A DNA stretch of 64,000 nucleotides, from IMG/VR virus record IMGVR_UViG_3300043446_001144, positions 1 to 64,000 of that record; one strand, 5' to 3'. Every line of letters begins with the position of its first letter. The first letter of the stretch is position 1. A program made the position numbers and the translations under genes. Positions 57,012-64,000 of the stretch are shown here, piece by piece. The DNA comes from a virus. Below the pieces are notes generated by a model that saw only the letters and a program-made list of their open reading frames with translations, was not told the origin of the DNA and ran no database searches.

Positions 57012-59276
57012 TTATCTGAATATAAATGATTGTACCAGCGTATCTGCTGGTACATTGGGGATTAGTCCTTGAGTTCCTTGAAGTCCTTGAGTACCAGTTG
57101 TACCTTGATTTCCCAAAGTACCCTGAACGCCTTGAGTTCCAACTGTTCCTTGAGAACCGATAAAGCCTTGATTTCCAGTAGTGCCCTGAACACCTGTGGT
57201 TCCTTGAGTACCCTGTGCTCCTGTATCTCCAGTTATTCCTATAGTACCTTGGGAACCAGTAACTCCTTGAGTTCCTTGAAGTCCTTGAGTACCAGTTGTA
57301 CCTTGATTTCCGTCTAATCCTTGAATTCCTTGTGTTCCTTGCGTACCAGTCGTTCCCTGCGTACCAACTGTTCCTTGGGCTCCTGTAGTTCCTTGATGAC
57401 CAGTCGTGCCTTGAGTTCCTTGTGCACCCTCAGTCCCTTGAGCGCCTGTTAATCCTTGAGTACCGGTAGTGCCTTGTGTTCCCGTAGTTCCTTGTATACC
57501 AGTCTCTCCTTGTAATCCAAGTGTTCCTTGAGTACCTTGCGTACCAGTGGAACCGGTTGCACCAGTTGCTCCTTGGGCTCCTGTCTGTCCTTGAGCACCC
57601 TCAGTTCCTTGCGCACCTGTTAATCCGTCTGTTCCTTGTATGCCGGTTGTTCCTTGAGAGCCTGTTGTTCCTTGAGAGCCTGTTGTTCCTTGAATTCCAG
57701 TAGTTCCTTGTGCACCCTCAGTCCCTTGAGCGCCTGTTAATCCTTGAGTACCAGTTGTACCTTGTGTTCCCGTAGTTCCTTGTATACCGGTTGTACCCTG
57801 AGAACCAGTTGTTCCTTGGGCTCCAATTGTTCCCTGTGCACCCGTTGTACCTTGAATACCAGATGCAAAAGTTATAAGTTCAATGTTTAAATCATTTGCA
57901 AATCCAGATGTCCCTGTTCCTCCAGACGCTGACAAAGACACTGGTATTTTTACATAACTATTTGAAATTACTATTGCAGAACTAGTGACATCAAATGTTT
58001 GATAGTTATCAGAGTCAGTTTTATCTTGAATAATAATTTGGTCATACTGTTTAATAATTGCCAAAAAGACGTCTATGTCAATCCCTAATTGTGTTAGATG
58101 GTTTACATAGATAAAAGAGGCACTAGTTTGAGAAGAATTATTCCAACGAAGATAGCCCGATGATGGCTGAGAGTCTGTTTGCGAATTAGCATCTGCTTTA
58201 TAGTTGTAATAACTAGAGGAGGTACCGCTGGCTCCAGTTACACCTTGAATGCCTTGAGTTCCAAAAGTTCCCTGAATACCTATTGTTCCTTGAGTTCCTT
58301 GAAGTCCCTGCAATCCTTGCACACCCTGCAAACCATCAGTTCCCTGAGTGCCCTGAGTACCTTGAGACCCAGTAATTCCTTGCGTACCTTGCGCTCCTGT
58401 ATTTCCAATAGCGCCTTGAGTACCCGTCTCTCCTTGAACTCCTTGAGTCCCTTGAACACCTTGAGAACCAGTAGTTCCCTGTATACCTTGATTACCAGTA
58501 GTTCCTTGTACGCCTACTGTTCCTTGAGGCCCCTGTGTTCCCTGTAATCCTTGAAGACCTTCAGAACCAGTTATGCCTTGATGACCTTCGGTTCCTTGAA
58601 CACCTTGAGTTCCTTGAGAACCAGTAGTTCCCTGAATTCCTTGAGTACCTTGTATACCAGTTAACCCTTGAACACCTTGAGTACCAGTCTCTCCTTGTAC
58701 TCCATTTAAGCCTTGAGTACCAGTTGTACCCTGACGACCTTGGATTCCTTGAGTACCAGTTGTACCCTGACGACCTTGAGTTCCTTGAGCACCTGTTGTA
58801 CCTGTAGTTCCTTGAGAACCAGTAGTTCCCTGACTACCCTGTGTACCATTGGCGCCTTGTGTTCCAAAAATACCTTGAGTTCCTTGGGCTCCTGTAGTTC
58901 CAAAAGTTCCTTGAGAACCAGTAGTTCCCTGAATTCCTTGAGTACCTTGAACTCCAACAGTTCCTTGTATGCCTTGAGTTCCTTGAGTTCCTTGTGCTCC
59001 TTGGATTCCTTGCGCACCCAGCGCACCCTGAGTTCCAATTGCTCCTTGAACTCCAACAGTTCCTTGTATGCCTTGAGTTCCCTGCAAACCTTGAGGGCCA
59101 AGATTTCCTTGCGTACCTTGTCGTCCCTGTATTCCTTGAGAGCCAATAGAGCCACCCTGTCCAGCACCGACTGCAACAGACAAGGGGTTAGGAATTTGAA
59201 CACTTACACTTATTTGTAAAGGTTCTCGTCCTTGTACGCCTTGTGGTCCTTGAGTACCTTGAATACCTTGTGTCAC
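57012..59276 (-). CDS. Large collagen-like fibre protein, 754 aa
   Basis: GTG 59276 overlaps the preceding stop (GTGA). There are two long Gly-X-Y regions (about 45-340 and about 475-735), rich in Gln and Thr (GTQGTQGIQGTVGVQG), split by a globular domain near 345-470 (YYNYKADANSQTDSQPSSGY; LRWNNSSQTSASFIYVNHLT). The N-terminal 40 residues include an ISVSVQIPNPLSVAVGAG strand segment, and the C-terminus ends VPADTLVQSFIFR. Proline is nearly absent. Likely a long flexible virion fibre. A second collagen-like fibre is at 44147-45643. Confidence 0.85.
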   Translation of the reverse strand: MTQGIQGTQGPQGVQGREPLQISVSVQIPNPLSVAVGAGQGGSIGSQGIQGRQGTQGNLGPQGLQGTQGIQGTVGVQGAIGTQGALGAQGIQGAQGTQGTQGIQGTVGVQGTQGIQGTTGSQGTFGTTGAQGTQGIFGTQGANGTQGSQGTTGSQGTTGTTGAQGTQGRQGTTGTQGIQGRQGTTGTQGLNGVQGETGTQGVQGLTGIQGTQGIQGTTGSQGTQGVQGTEGHQGITGSEGLQGLQGTQGPQGTVGVQGTTGNQGIQGTTGSQGVQGTQGVQGETGTQGAIGNTGAQGTQGITGSQGTQGTQGTDGLQGVQGLQGLQGTQGTIGIQGTFGTQGIQGVTGASGTSSSYYNYKADANSQTDSQPSSGYLRWNNSSQTSASFIYVNHLTQLGIDIDVFLAIIKQYDQIIIQDKTDSDNYQTFDVTSSAIVISNSYVKIPVSLSASGGTGTSGFANDLNIELITFASGIQGTTGAQGTIGAQGTTGSQGTTGIQGTTGTQGTTGTQGLTGAQGTEGAQGTTGIQGTTGSQGTTGSQGTTGIQGTDGLTGAQGTEGAQGQTGAQGATGATGSTGTQGTQGTLGLQGETGIQGTTGTQGTTGTQGLTGAQGTEGAQGTQGTTGHQGTTGAQGTVGTQGTTGTQGTQGIQGLDGNQGTTGTQGLQGTQGVTGSQGTIGITGDTGAQGTQGTTGVQGTTGNQGFIGSQGTVGTQGVQGTLGNQGTTGTQGLQGTQGLIPNVPADTLVQSFIFR

Positions 59277-60322
59277 TGAGTTATCCCCCTAGTAACGAAC
59301 ACAGTGCCACGCAAAAATGTTTGTTGGTAGTTAACATCGGATGCGGTTGTTGCTTGAATGTCCCAATAACATTTATCGGGTAGACGAGAAGTCTGCGCAC
59401 TAGTTAAAGATATGGTTAATTTGTCATTTTGACCAGCAACGTTAGTGATAGTAAACGTCGCAAGGACTGGCAAACCACCAGGTAATTGACGAATTTCTGA
59501 TTTAAAGGTATATCCAGTAACATCAAATGGGAAGTCAAGAACTGCAGAGAAAGAGTCTCCTTCATACATTGTTAAATCGTAATTAGGAACATTAGACGGA
59601 GCAAGAGTTCCTCCATAAGTTGGCATAGGAAGAGATGCACGTGTAGGAGTTGACTTGTCGTCTACTTCCATTGGTAAGAAGACAGGTACATAACGATTTG
59701 TTGTTTTTGAAACTCGACGCAAAGTAAACACGTCAACTTTAAACAGACCAATACCAAGTTGAGAGCATAGTTCTTTATATTGTTCTTTTCGTGCTTGAAC
59801 CATTTGCATCAATTGTTGAAAACGCTCAGAACGAGGTATAGTGACACCATCTGGTGCAAATACGTTGATATCAAAAGAAGCATCTGTAGCCAAGGTGTAC
59901 AGCGCTAACGATGAAGCATAAATAACTACAGGGTACTCTTCAATAGTAGGAAGATTAAGTAGAGAGGTAGAACGCCCAAAAGGGTCAGTTCTATTTGCGG
60001 AGTGTTCAGCAAAAGCGGTGGTAATAAAGTTGTTTATTTCTGAGTCAGTAAAATACCGATAATAAGTTCCAGAAACAACAATTTCATCTCCAAGAGTAGG
60101 TACCGCGTCCAAAGTGATGTATCCAGTTAATTCTTCTACGTCTGTGGTAGCAGAAACATCGACACCTTCTACAGCGACTTCTAGAGTTACCCCATCTACG
60201 GGCGCATATGGAAGGAGAAAACGATTGGTAGAGCCATCGGCTGTAATAGAGTGGACAAAGGACTTGCCCATATCAGCAATTTCAAACCTGAGACGACTCG
60301 CTAAGTCAGATAGAACAGCCAC
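59273..60322 (-). CDS. Head-tail connector-type protein fused to a BppU-like fibre-anchoring domain
   Basis: A 349-residue protein. Residues about 1-230 include a strand-rich start (HSITADGSTNRFLLPYAPVD) and a helical part (FTDSEINNFITTAFAEHSAN; ERFQQLMQMVQARKEQYKEL) resembling head completion/adaptor proteins. Residues about 245-349 (YEGDSFSAVLDFPFDVTGYT; FKSEIRQLPGGLPVLATF; CYWDIQATT) match the N-terminal domain of BppU-type fibre-anchoring proteins. This would link the adaptor to the collagen-like fibre encoded next, with which it overlaps by 4 bases. Confidence 0.55.
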   Translation of the reverse strand: MAVLSDLASRLRFEIADMGKSFVHSITADGSTNRFLLPYAPVDGVTLEVAVEGVDVSATTDVEELTGYITLDAVPTLGDEIVVSGTYYRYFTDSEINNFITTAFAEHSANRTDPFGRSTSLLNLPTIEEYPVVIYASSLALYTLATDASFDINVFAPDGVTIPRSERFQQLMQMVQARKEQYKELCSQLGIGLFKVDVFTLRRVSKTTNRYVPVFLPMEVDDKSTPTRASLPMPTYGGTLAPSNVPNYDLTMYEGDSFSAVLDFPFDVTGYTFKSEIRQLPGGLPVLATFTITNVAGQNDKLTISLTSAQTSRLPDKCYWDIQATTASDVNYQQTFLRGTVFVTRGITQ

Positions 60323-60392
60323 AAGACCTCCGTTAACGTATCAAAGCCTATAATCTCGCGTAATAGCAATTTAGTAAGCACAAACATAAAAG

Positions 60393-60446
60393 GTCCGCCC
60401 CAACTGGGAGGAGGGCGGGAACCAGTTGAGGCGGACTATTTTTAGA
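60393..60446 (-). terminator. Long interrupted hairpin closing the head module
   Basis: GTCCGCCCCAACTGG (60393-60407) pairs with CCAGTTGAGGCGGAC (60422-60436) apart from one mismatch, with a 14-base loop. It follows the small gene ending at 60451 and precedes the connector gene. T runs flank it on both strands (TATTTTT on the given strand; CCTTTTATG on the minus strand), so it can serve as a bidirectional terminator. Confidence 0.7.
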
Positions 60447-60450
60447 CGGC

Positions 60451-60834
60451 TTAGTTAGGCCGCCAAATGTATCCAAGTTGTTCTAAATAATTAGCAAGAT
60501 GAGAAGGAACACGATACTTAACACCAGACTTAAATGTATAACTTTGAGGTGTCCCATTTACAACACCAAAAGTCATATCATCAATATCGGTGATTGTTCG
60601 AATGATTACGTAGTCATTCGACACTGACACGCCTACATTCTCAATTTCATCTAGAACAAGAGGAGCATCTGGTTTCTTTGGGTCAAAGACATCCCGCTCC
60701 ATACTTTCTGCCTCGATTTGATTAGCAATCGAAATTTCTTCTTGACGCTTTTTTAACTCAGCAGCATTCTTTTTTGCTGCTTTTTCGGCTGCAACGCCAG
60801 TTGCATCCAATGGACTTGTTGCTTTATTTGCCAC
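60451..60834 (-). CDS. Hypothetical head-module protein, 127 aa
   Basis: Start is GTG 60834 (VANKATSPLDATG), with AGGAGA 9 bases upstream; the longer open frame overlaps the capsid gene and is not used. The first 60 residues form a helical charged segment (EKAAKKNAAELKKRQEEISI), and the second half is beta-rich (NVGVSVSNDYVIIRTITDID; SYTFKSGVKYRVPSHLANYL). It may be a head accessory protein. It lies between two hairpins. Confidence 0.65.
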   Translation of the reverse strand: MANKATSPLDATGVAAEKAAKKNAAELKKRQEEISIANQIEAESMERDVFDPKKPDAPLVLDEIENVGVSVSNDYVIIRTITDIDDMTFGVVNGTPQSYTFKSGVKYRVPSHLANYLEQLGYIWRPN

Positions 60835-60870
60835 GGTGTTTATTCTCCTAAGTTGTGTGGTTGATGATGC

Positions 60871-60901
60871 CTGGGAGCCAAAGAAGGAGTATGGCTCCCA
60901 G
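60871..60901 (-). terminator. 9-bp hairpin directly after the capsid gene
   Basis: CTGGGAGCC (60871-60879) and GGCTCCCAG (60893-60901) form a perfect 9-bp stem with a 13-base loop, 13 bases past the capsid gene's stop. No U tract follows on the minus strand, so it could be a partial terminator or mRNA-stabilising element that keeps capsid expression high relative to the next gene. Confidence 0.6.
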
Positions 60902-60914
60902 ACATCGGGTGAAA

Positions 60915-62042
60915 CTAGTTGGTGTAGACCTTGACGATAGCCTGGTCTGTGATGACACCAAGACCCCAAATTGCGTACCAAGCAAGAGCGTGCTCACGAC
61001 CGAAGTCAAGAACACCACCATCGCGAAGTTCGACTGGGAGAGAGATTGCGTGACCAAATGCGTTGTCACCAATCATGATGGATTCATAAACTTCTGCACC
61101 GTTACCAGTTGCAGAAGTCAAATAGCCTGCTTCAGCAGTGTAATCAGCAGACACTGGGTTACCACCTTGACCAGGAGCGGTGTTAGCCTTAACTGGTACT
61201 GAGATTGCTGAAGACGGAGCAGCAGCATCTGTAGAAGTGGTGTAAGAAGCGTTGATAGCCAACTTCTTAACCTGTGTGGTTTCGATGAATACTACGTCGT
61301 AGAGACGTCCAATTTCACCGAGCATGAAGTTACCTGGAGCAGCGTACTTTGTTACTTCGATGAACTCTGGGTTCGAACGAATATCACGTGACTGCTTTGG
61401 ATGTACGAACTGTACATATGTTTCGCCAAGACGTGGGATGTTCTTACCAGCAAGGGTAAGAGCAGCATCCTTGACAGCACCGGTAGTTAACTTGTAGTTA
61501 CCATCGAGTGCAGCGAAGTTTGCAGCGACTGTACCTTCGTTGTACCAGTCGTTTACACCCTGAAGACCTGTGCGGTCATAACCAAACACTGCAGAAGTTG
61601 CAGCAGATAGGGTATTACGTGCCTGTACGTCGAGATACTGCGCCATGTGACGACCAAGAAGACGTGAAGCAGAAGCCATCACGTCATCGAAGGATGCATT
61701 GAGAAGAAGTTCAGAAACTGCTACTGCGTAGCCGTGTTCTGCAACTGTAATAGCAATCTGCTCTGCAGTAAGAGCGTTCGTTGTCATACGAACACCTTCT
61801 GTTAGAGGAGATGGGTCTACTGCGAAGTTCTTGTAACGAAGGAAGTTCACACGAAGACCAGGAGCAACTCCTAGTTCAGTCTTCTTAACAGCGAACTGTT
61901 CGAAACGAAGGATTGGCATTGCCTGGAACAAGATTTCCTTGGACCAGATTGTCTGAATTGCTTGATTGAGGCTTGAATTGGAGCCTGAATAAGCGGTAGG
62001 GGCGCTGGCGAGTTGACCAGTACCTGTAATTGCACTTGCCAT
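60915..62042 (-). CDS. Major capsid protein, HK97 fold, N4-gp56-like
   Basis: A 375-residue protein, ATG 62042 with AAAGGA upstream. The order is NQAIQTIWSKEILFQAMPIL and VKKTELGVAPGLRVNFLRYK near the N-terminus, HGYAVAVSELLLNASFDDVM, then LGETYVQFVHPKQSRDIRSN with EFIEVTKYAAPGNFMLGEIG and LYDVVFIETTQV. This is the pattern of N4-gp56-family capsid proteins. It follows the scaffold gene, as expected. The C-terminus (ALAWYAIWGLGVITDQAIV) closes the fold. Confidence 0.9.
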   Translation of the reverse strand: MASAITGTGQLASAPTAYSGSNSSLNQAIQTIWSKEILFQAMPILRFEQFAVKKTELGVAPGLRVNFLRYKNFAVDPSPLTEGVRMTTNALTAEQIAITVAEHGYAVAVSELLLNASFDDVMASASRLLGRHMAQYLDVQARNTLSAATSAVFGYDRTGLQGVNDWYNEGTVAANFAALDGNYKLTTGAVKDAALTLAGKNIPRLGETYVQFVHPKQSRDIRSNPEFIEVTKYAAPGNFMLGEIGRLYDVVFIETTQVKKLAINASYTTSTDAAAPSSAISVPVKANTAPGQGGNPVSADYTAEAGYLTSATGNGAEVYESIMIGDNAFGHAISLPVELRDGGVLDFGREHALAWYAIWGLGVITDQAIVKVYTN

Positions 62043-62075
62043 TTAGGTCAAGTCCTTTCTAGATAGTTGTTTGGG

Positions 62076-62840
62076 TTAACCGAACAGTCCCTGACCACGA
62101 TTGCTGGCTGCATTGCCAAGTAGTTTGGCTCTTTGTTTCGCATAGTCTGCCAATGACATATCCCTGATTGAATCAGGCGTGTACGATTGTTGTGACGAAT
62201 CATTATCGAGGGGTCCTGCGGCAGGCGCTGTTACGCGTGGTCCTGCCATTTGTGCTCTAGCAGACTGCATAGCCTGTTGAGCGGATTCTAAAATACGAGC
62301 AGATTTATCTTTAAGAGTTGCGATGCTTTGCTCAATTTCATCTGACGAAGTTCCTTCAATCAAGTCGATAAGTTCAGGAATAATGTTTTCACGTTCCTGT
62401 TCTAAACGAGATTGACGGTAATTCATCAACTCTTGGAACTTGCGTTCCTGTTCAAGGAGTGCGATAGCACGTTCTCTTTCAAGACGTTCGTTCTCTAGTT
62501 GAGATTGAAATTCTTGCTCCTTCTTCTTGAGAAGGTCTTTGAAGGACAGTTCGTTTTCTTCCTGCTCCTTCTTCAACTGTGCTGCACGGGCTTCTTCATC
62601 AGCAATGCGTGATTGACGCTCTGCTTCACGAGCCGCCGCTTCTTCTCGTTCTCTTTTCAAAGACGAGAGTTCTTCTTTCATCTTTTCCAATTGCGGATAC
62701 AACTTGGCTTTTTCCTGCTCACGCGCCTTTGCGATGTCATCAGCAGAATAGGTAGGCATATCTCCACTCATTTGGATTTCTACTGGGGTTTGAACCTCAG
62801 CAAGTACTGTTTCGTCTACTGCGTTTTCCATAGTAGTCAC
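62076..62840 (-). CDS. Capsid scaffolding protein
   Basis: A 254-residue protein with GTG start at 62840 (an ATG 9 bases downstream is possible). It has an acidic start (TVLAEVQTPVEIQMSGDMPT), a long coiled coil of about residues 30-165 (EKAKLYPQLEKMKEELSSLK; EQEFQSQLENERLERERAIA), and a tail with DSIRDMSLADYAKQRAKLLG. That is the standard layout of phage scaffolds, which direct capsid assembly and are then removed. It sits directly before the capsid gene. Confidence 0.85.
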   Translation of the reverse strand: MTTMENAVDETVLAEVQTPVEIQMSGDMPTYSADDIAKAREQEKAKLYPQLEKMKEELSSLKREREEAAAREAERQSRIADEEARAAQLKKEQEENELSFKDLLKKKEQEFQSQLENERLERERAIALLEQERKFQELMNYRQSRLEQERENIIPELIDLIEGTSSDEIEQSIATLKDKSARILESAQQAMQSARAQMAGPRVTAPAAGPLDNDSSQQSYTPDSIRDMSLADYAKQRAKLLGNAASNRGQGLFG

Positions 62841-63004
62841 TTATCTTTCTTATGTCGTTGTCCGTATGCCTTTCGGCGTATCCCTTTGTTATTATGAGAT
62901 AATTGCATTACATTTAAATGCGCTTGTCTCGGTATATTCCAAATATTTTTATTTGGAAATCTATTCTCTATCCACTGCCCTTCTTTGAGGAATTTTAGTT
63001 CCAT
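62837..63004 (-). CDS. Small basic protein between portal and scaffold, 55 aa
   Basis: ATG 63004 lies inside the end of the portal gene (44-base overlap, different frame) and its TGA overlaps the scaffold's GTG (GTGA). The 55 residues start MELKFLKEGQWIENRFPNKN and continue with NIWNIPRQAHLNVMQLSHNN and a basic end. The otherwise empty 120-base gap is filled exactly, and the frame uses ordinary amino-acid composition. No Shine-Dalgarno is clear. Function unknown. Confidence 0.55.
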   Translation of the reverse strand: MELKFLKEGQWIENRFPNKNIWNIPRQAHLNVMQLSHNNKGIRRKAYGQRHKKDK

Positions 63005-64000
63005 AGGCTTGGGTCAATAAAGTTTGTCTAATAGAGGCTTCTGCCTGTGCATTCATGGCTTCTGATTCCTGATTTACTGGGTCTTCGACATTTTCAGGAG
63101 TTGGGGCTCCTTCTACGCCATCGCCCATGACATCGCCATCACCTAACTGAGTAGGCTGTAGCGGAACGGCGCTTGTACCATCAGGTCCAGGCATCATTCC
63201 AGTCATATCTTGAATCTGTTTTTGAATTTGAACTCGAACGAGAGTCAGGGCACCGTCCGCCTTAGCATCTTCAACAAGTTCACGACGAATCTCTTGCAAC
63301 TTCTCTTCTGGGAATTCTTCACCAAGAGTGCGAAGTGCGCCTTCCTTAGACTCAAGACCCATACCAAGTTTGGTCTGGATTTCATTAAGAACAATGAGTT
63401 TGTCGAGAGGTAGTGGAGGTGGGAACTGTACATAGTTCATGTATGACAGTGGGTCGTTAGGGTCTAGGCGGTCTAGTTGACCTTCCTTGATTGGACCATC
63501 TTCATTTGGGTTATAAAGGAATGTTTGTGGTTCCTTAATGGCAAGGGTGCGAAGTGCAAGTTCATTGATTCGCTCAAGACCCTTACCATATTGCGCTACT
63601 TTTTGAGAATAGCGATTCATCAATGGCTGATACTGAATAGAAAGAGCAACACCTGATGTGTTTGAAATTGGCTGGACTTGTCCAAGCGCAGTTTCAGGAA
63701 TGTTCATAAGTTCGTGCATTGAGCGTTTTAGCAACTCAAGATATTTAAGTGCGCCGTCGATTCCTTGCGCACCACCTTCAAGGTTGAAGACTTGGGCGTC
63801 TTTGGGAAGACCGCCCCAAACCTTCTTTGCACCTTTCTCAAGGTTAGAGGCTTTAGCACCTACAATAACTGTCACAGGAGAAGCGTGATAGTTAATGATG
63901 TCTGCGACATCGGTGCTAATTTCGTTATATGCACGGTTGATAGTGATGATGTCGTGTGCGTCCGAGAGACCCCACGGTGAACCTGAAACAGGAACGTTAG
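62961..64000 (-). CDS. Portal protein, partial (runs past the right edge)
   Basis: The frame is open to the end of the window; a GTG at 63875 is internal, since the upstream 41 codons (VPVSGSPWGLSDAHDIITIN; RAYNEISTDVADIINYHASP) continue the same fold. The text GLSDAHDIITINRAYNEIST, PETALGQVQPISNTSGVALS and QPLMNRYSQKVAQYGKGLER is that of portal proteins. The C-terminal part is rich in Gln/Glu and disordered-looking. It forms the 12-subunit ring for DNA entry and exit. Confidence 0.85.
   Translation of the reverse strand, partial: NVPVSGSPWGLSDAHDIITINRAYNEISTDVADIINYHASPVTVIVGAKASNLEKGAKKVWGGLPKDAQVFNLEGGAQGIDGALKYLELLKRSMHELMNIPETALGQVQPISNTSGVALSIQYQPLMNRYSQKVAQYGKGLERINELALRTLAIKEPQTFLYNPNEDGPIKEGQLDRLDPNDPLSYMNYVQFPPPLPLDKLIVLNEIQTKLGMGLESKEGALRTLGEEFPEEKLQEIRRELVEDAKADGALTLVRVQIQKQIQDMTGMMPGPDGTSAVPLQPTQLGDGDVMGDGVEGAPTPENVEDPVNQESEAMNAQAEASIRQTLLTQAYGTKIPQRRAVDRE

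Noticed and set aside
50784-59276. Diversity-generating retroelement variable region
   Set aside because: No reverse transcriptase or template repeat was seen in the window; variation among units is not visibly limited to adenines.
60835-60981. N-terminal extension of the gene at 60451-60834
   Set aside because: It overlaps the capsid gene's end and a hairpin; AGGAGA before GTG 60834 marks the start.
63210-63413. Plus-strand open frame over the portal gene
   Set aside because: Antisense to the portal protein and without recognisable features.

Overview
The window is a densely coding segment of an A+T-leaning double-stranded DNA phage with a contractile tail (myovirus type). The virion proteins give the lifestyle: portal, scaffold, HK97-fold capsid protein, sheath, tube, tape measure, gp25-like wedge, baseplate J and tail protein I. 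A WhiB-type iron-sulfur regulator (10872-11189), a family practically confined to Actinobacteria and their phages, points to an actinobacterial host. The modest G+C content and the collagen-like and glycan-related genes would fit a phage of low-GC aquatic actinobacteria, but that is inference. No integrase, transposase, tRNA, CRISPR array or reverse transcriptase was seen. Neither edge is a natural end: a portal gene runs off the right side and a probable ribonucleotide reductase gene runs off the left.

Almost everything is read on the minus strand, so the functional order runs from high to low coordinates. 64000-60451: head module (portal, a small unlisted gene, scaffold, major capsid protein, accessory protein) with hairpins after the capsid gene and after the module. 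60322-50784: connector/fibre fusion, a 754-residue collagen-like fibre, and three tandem genes built of 40-residue beta-propeller repeats. 46336-50797: an island of seven genes on the opposite strand coding for two glycosyltransferases, two methyltransferases (one FkbM type), a glycosidase-like propeller, a TPR protein and a 46-residue peptide. 46267-42325: a structural protein, a second collagen-like fibre and a run of very small lysine-, acid- or cysteine-rich proteins ending in a clear terminator. 42328-23897: neck, tail and baseplate module, with a probable programmed +1 frameshift before the tape-measure gene. Among these tail genes lie a Calx-beta/(TPPV)16/cysteine-rich protein and three 2OG-Fe(II) oxygenase-like genes. 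23887-8428: replication, recombination and regulation (winged-helix initiator, DnaC-like loader, SWIM protein, DnaB-like helicase, primase, SNF2-type helicase, MerR-like protein, single-strand binding protein, family A polymerase, RecA, Hjc-like and RuvC-like resolvases, WhiB, Cas4-like nuclease, SpoVS homologue). 8390-3191: a block of mostly unknown small proteins. 3171-1: nucleotidyltransferase-like, HAD-like and tRNA-guanine-transglycosylase-like genes, then the start of the reductase.

The genes work as a classic virion-assembly and self-sufficient DNA replication set. The accessory content centres on surface chemistry: repetitive fibres (collagen, beta-propeller, TPPV), enzymes that could hydroxylate them (three oxygenases) and enzymes that could glycosylate or methylate virion or host surfaces (the plus-strand island). 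Genes commonly overlap by 1-4 bases (TAATG, ATGA, GTGA, TTGA), and many starts are GTG or TTG; the given starts were chosen from ribosome binding sites and these overlaps. No gene-free stretch exceeds 300 bases; the longest is 96-252.
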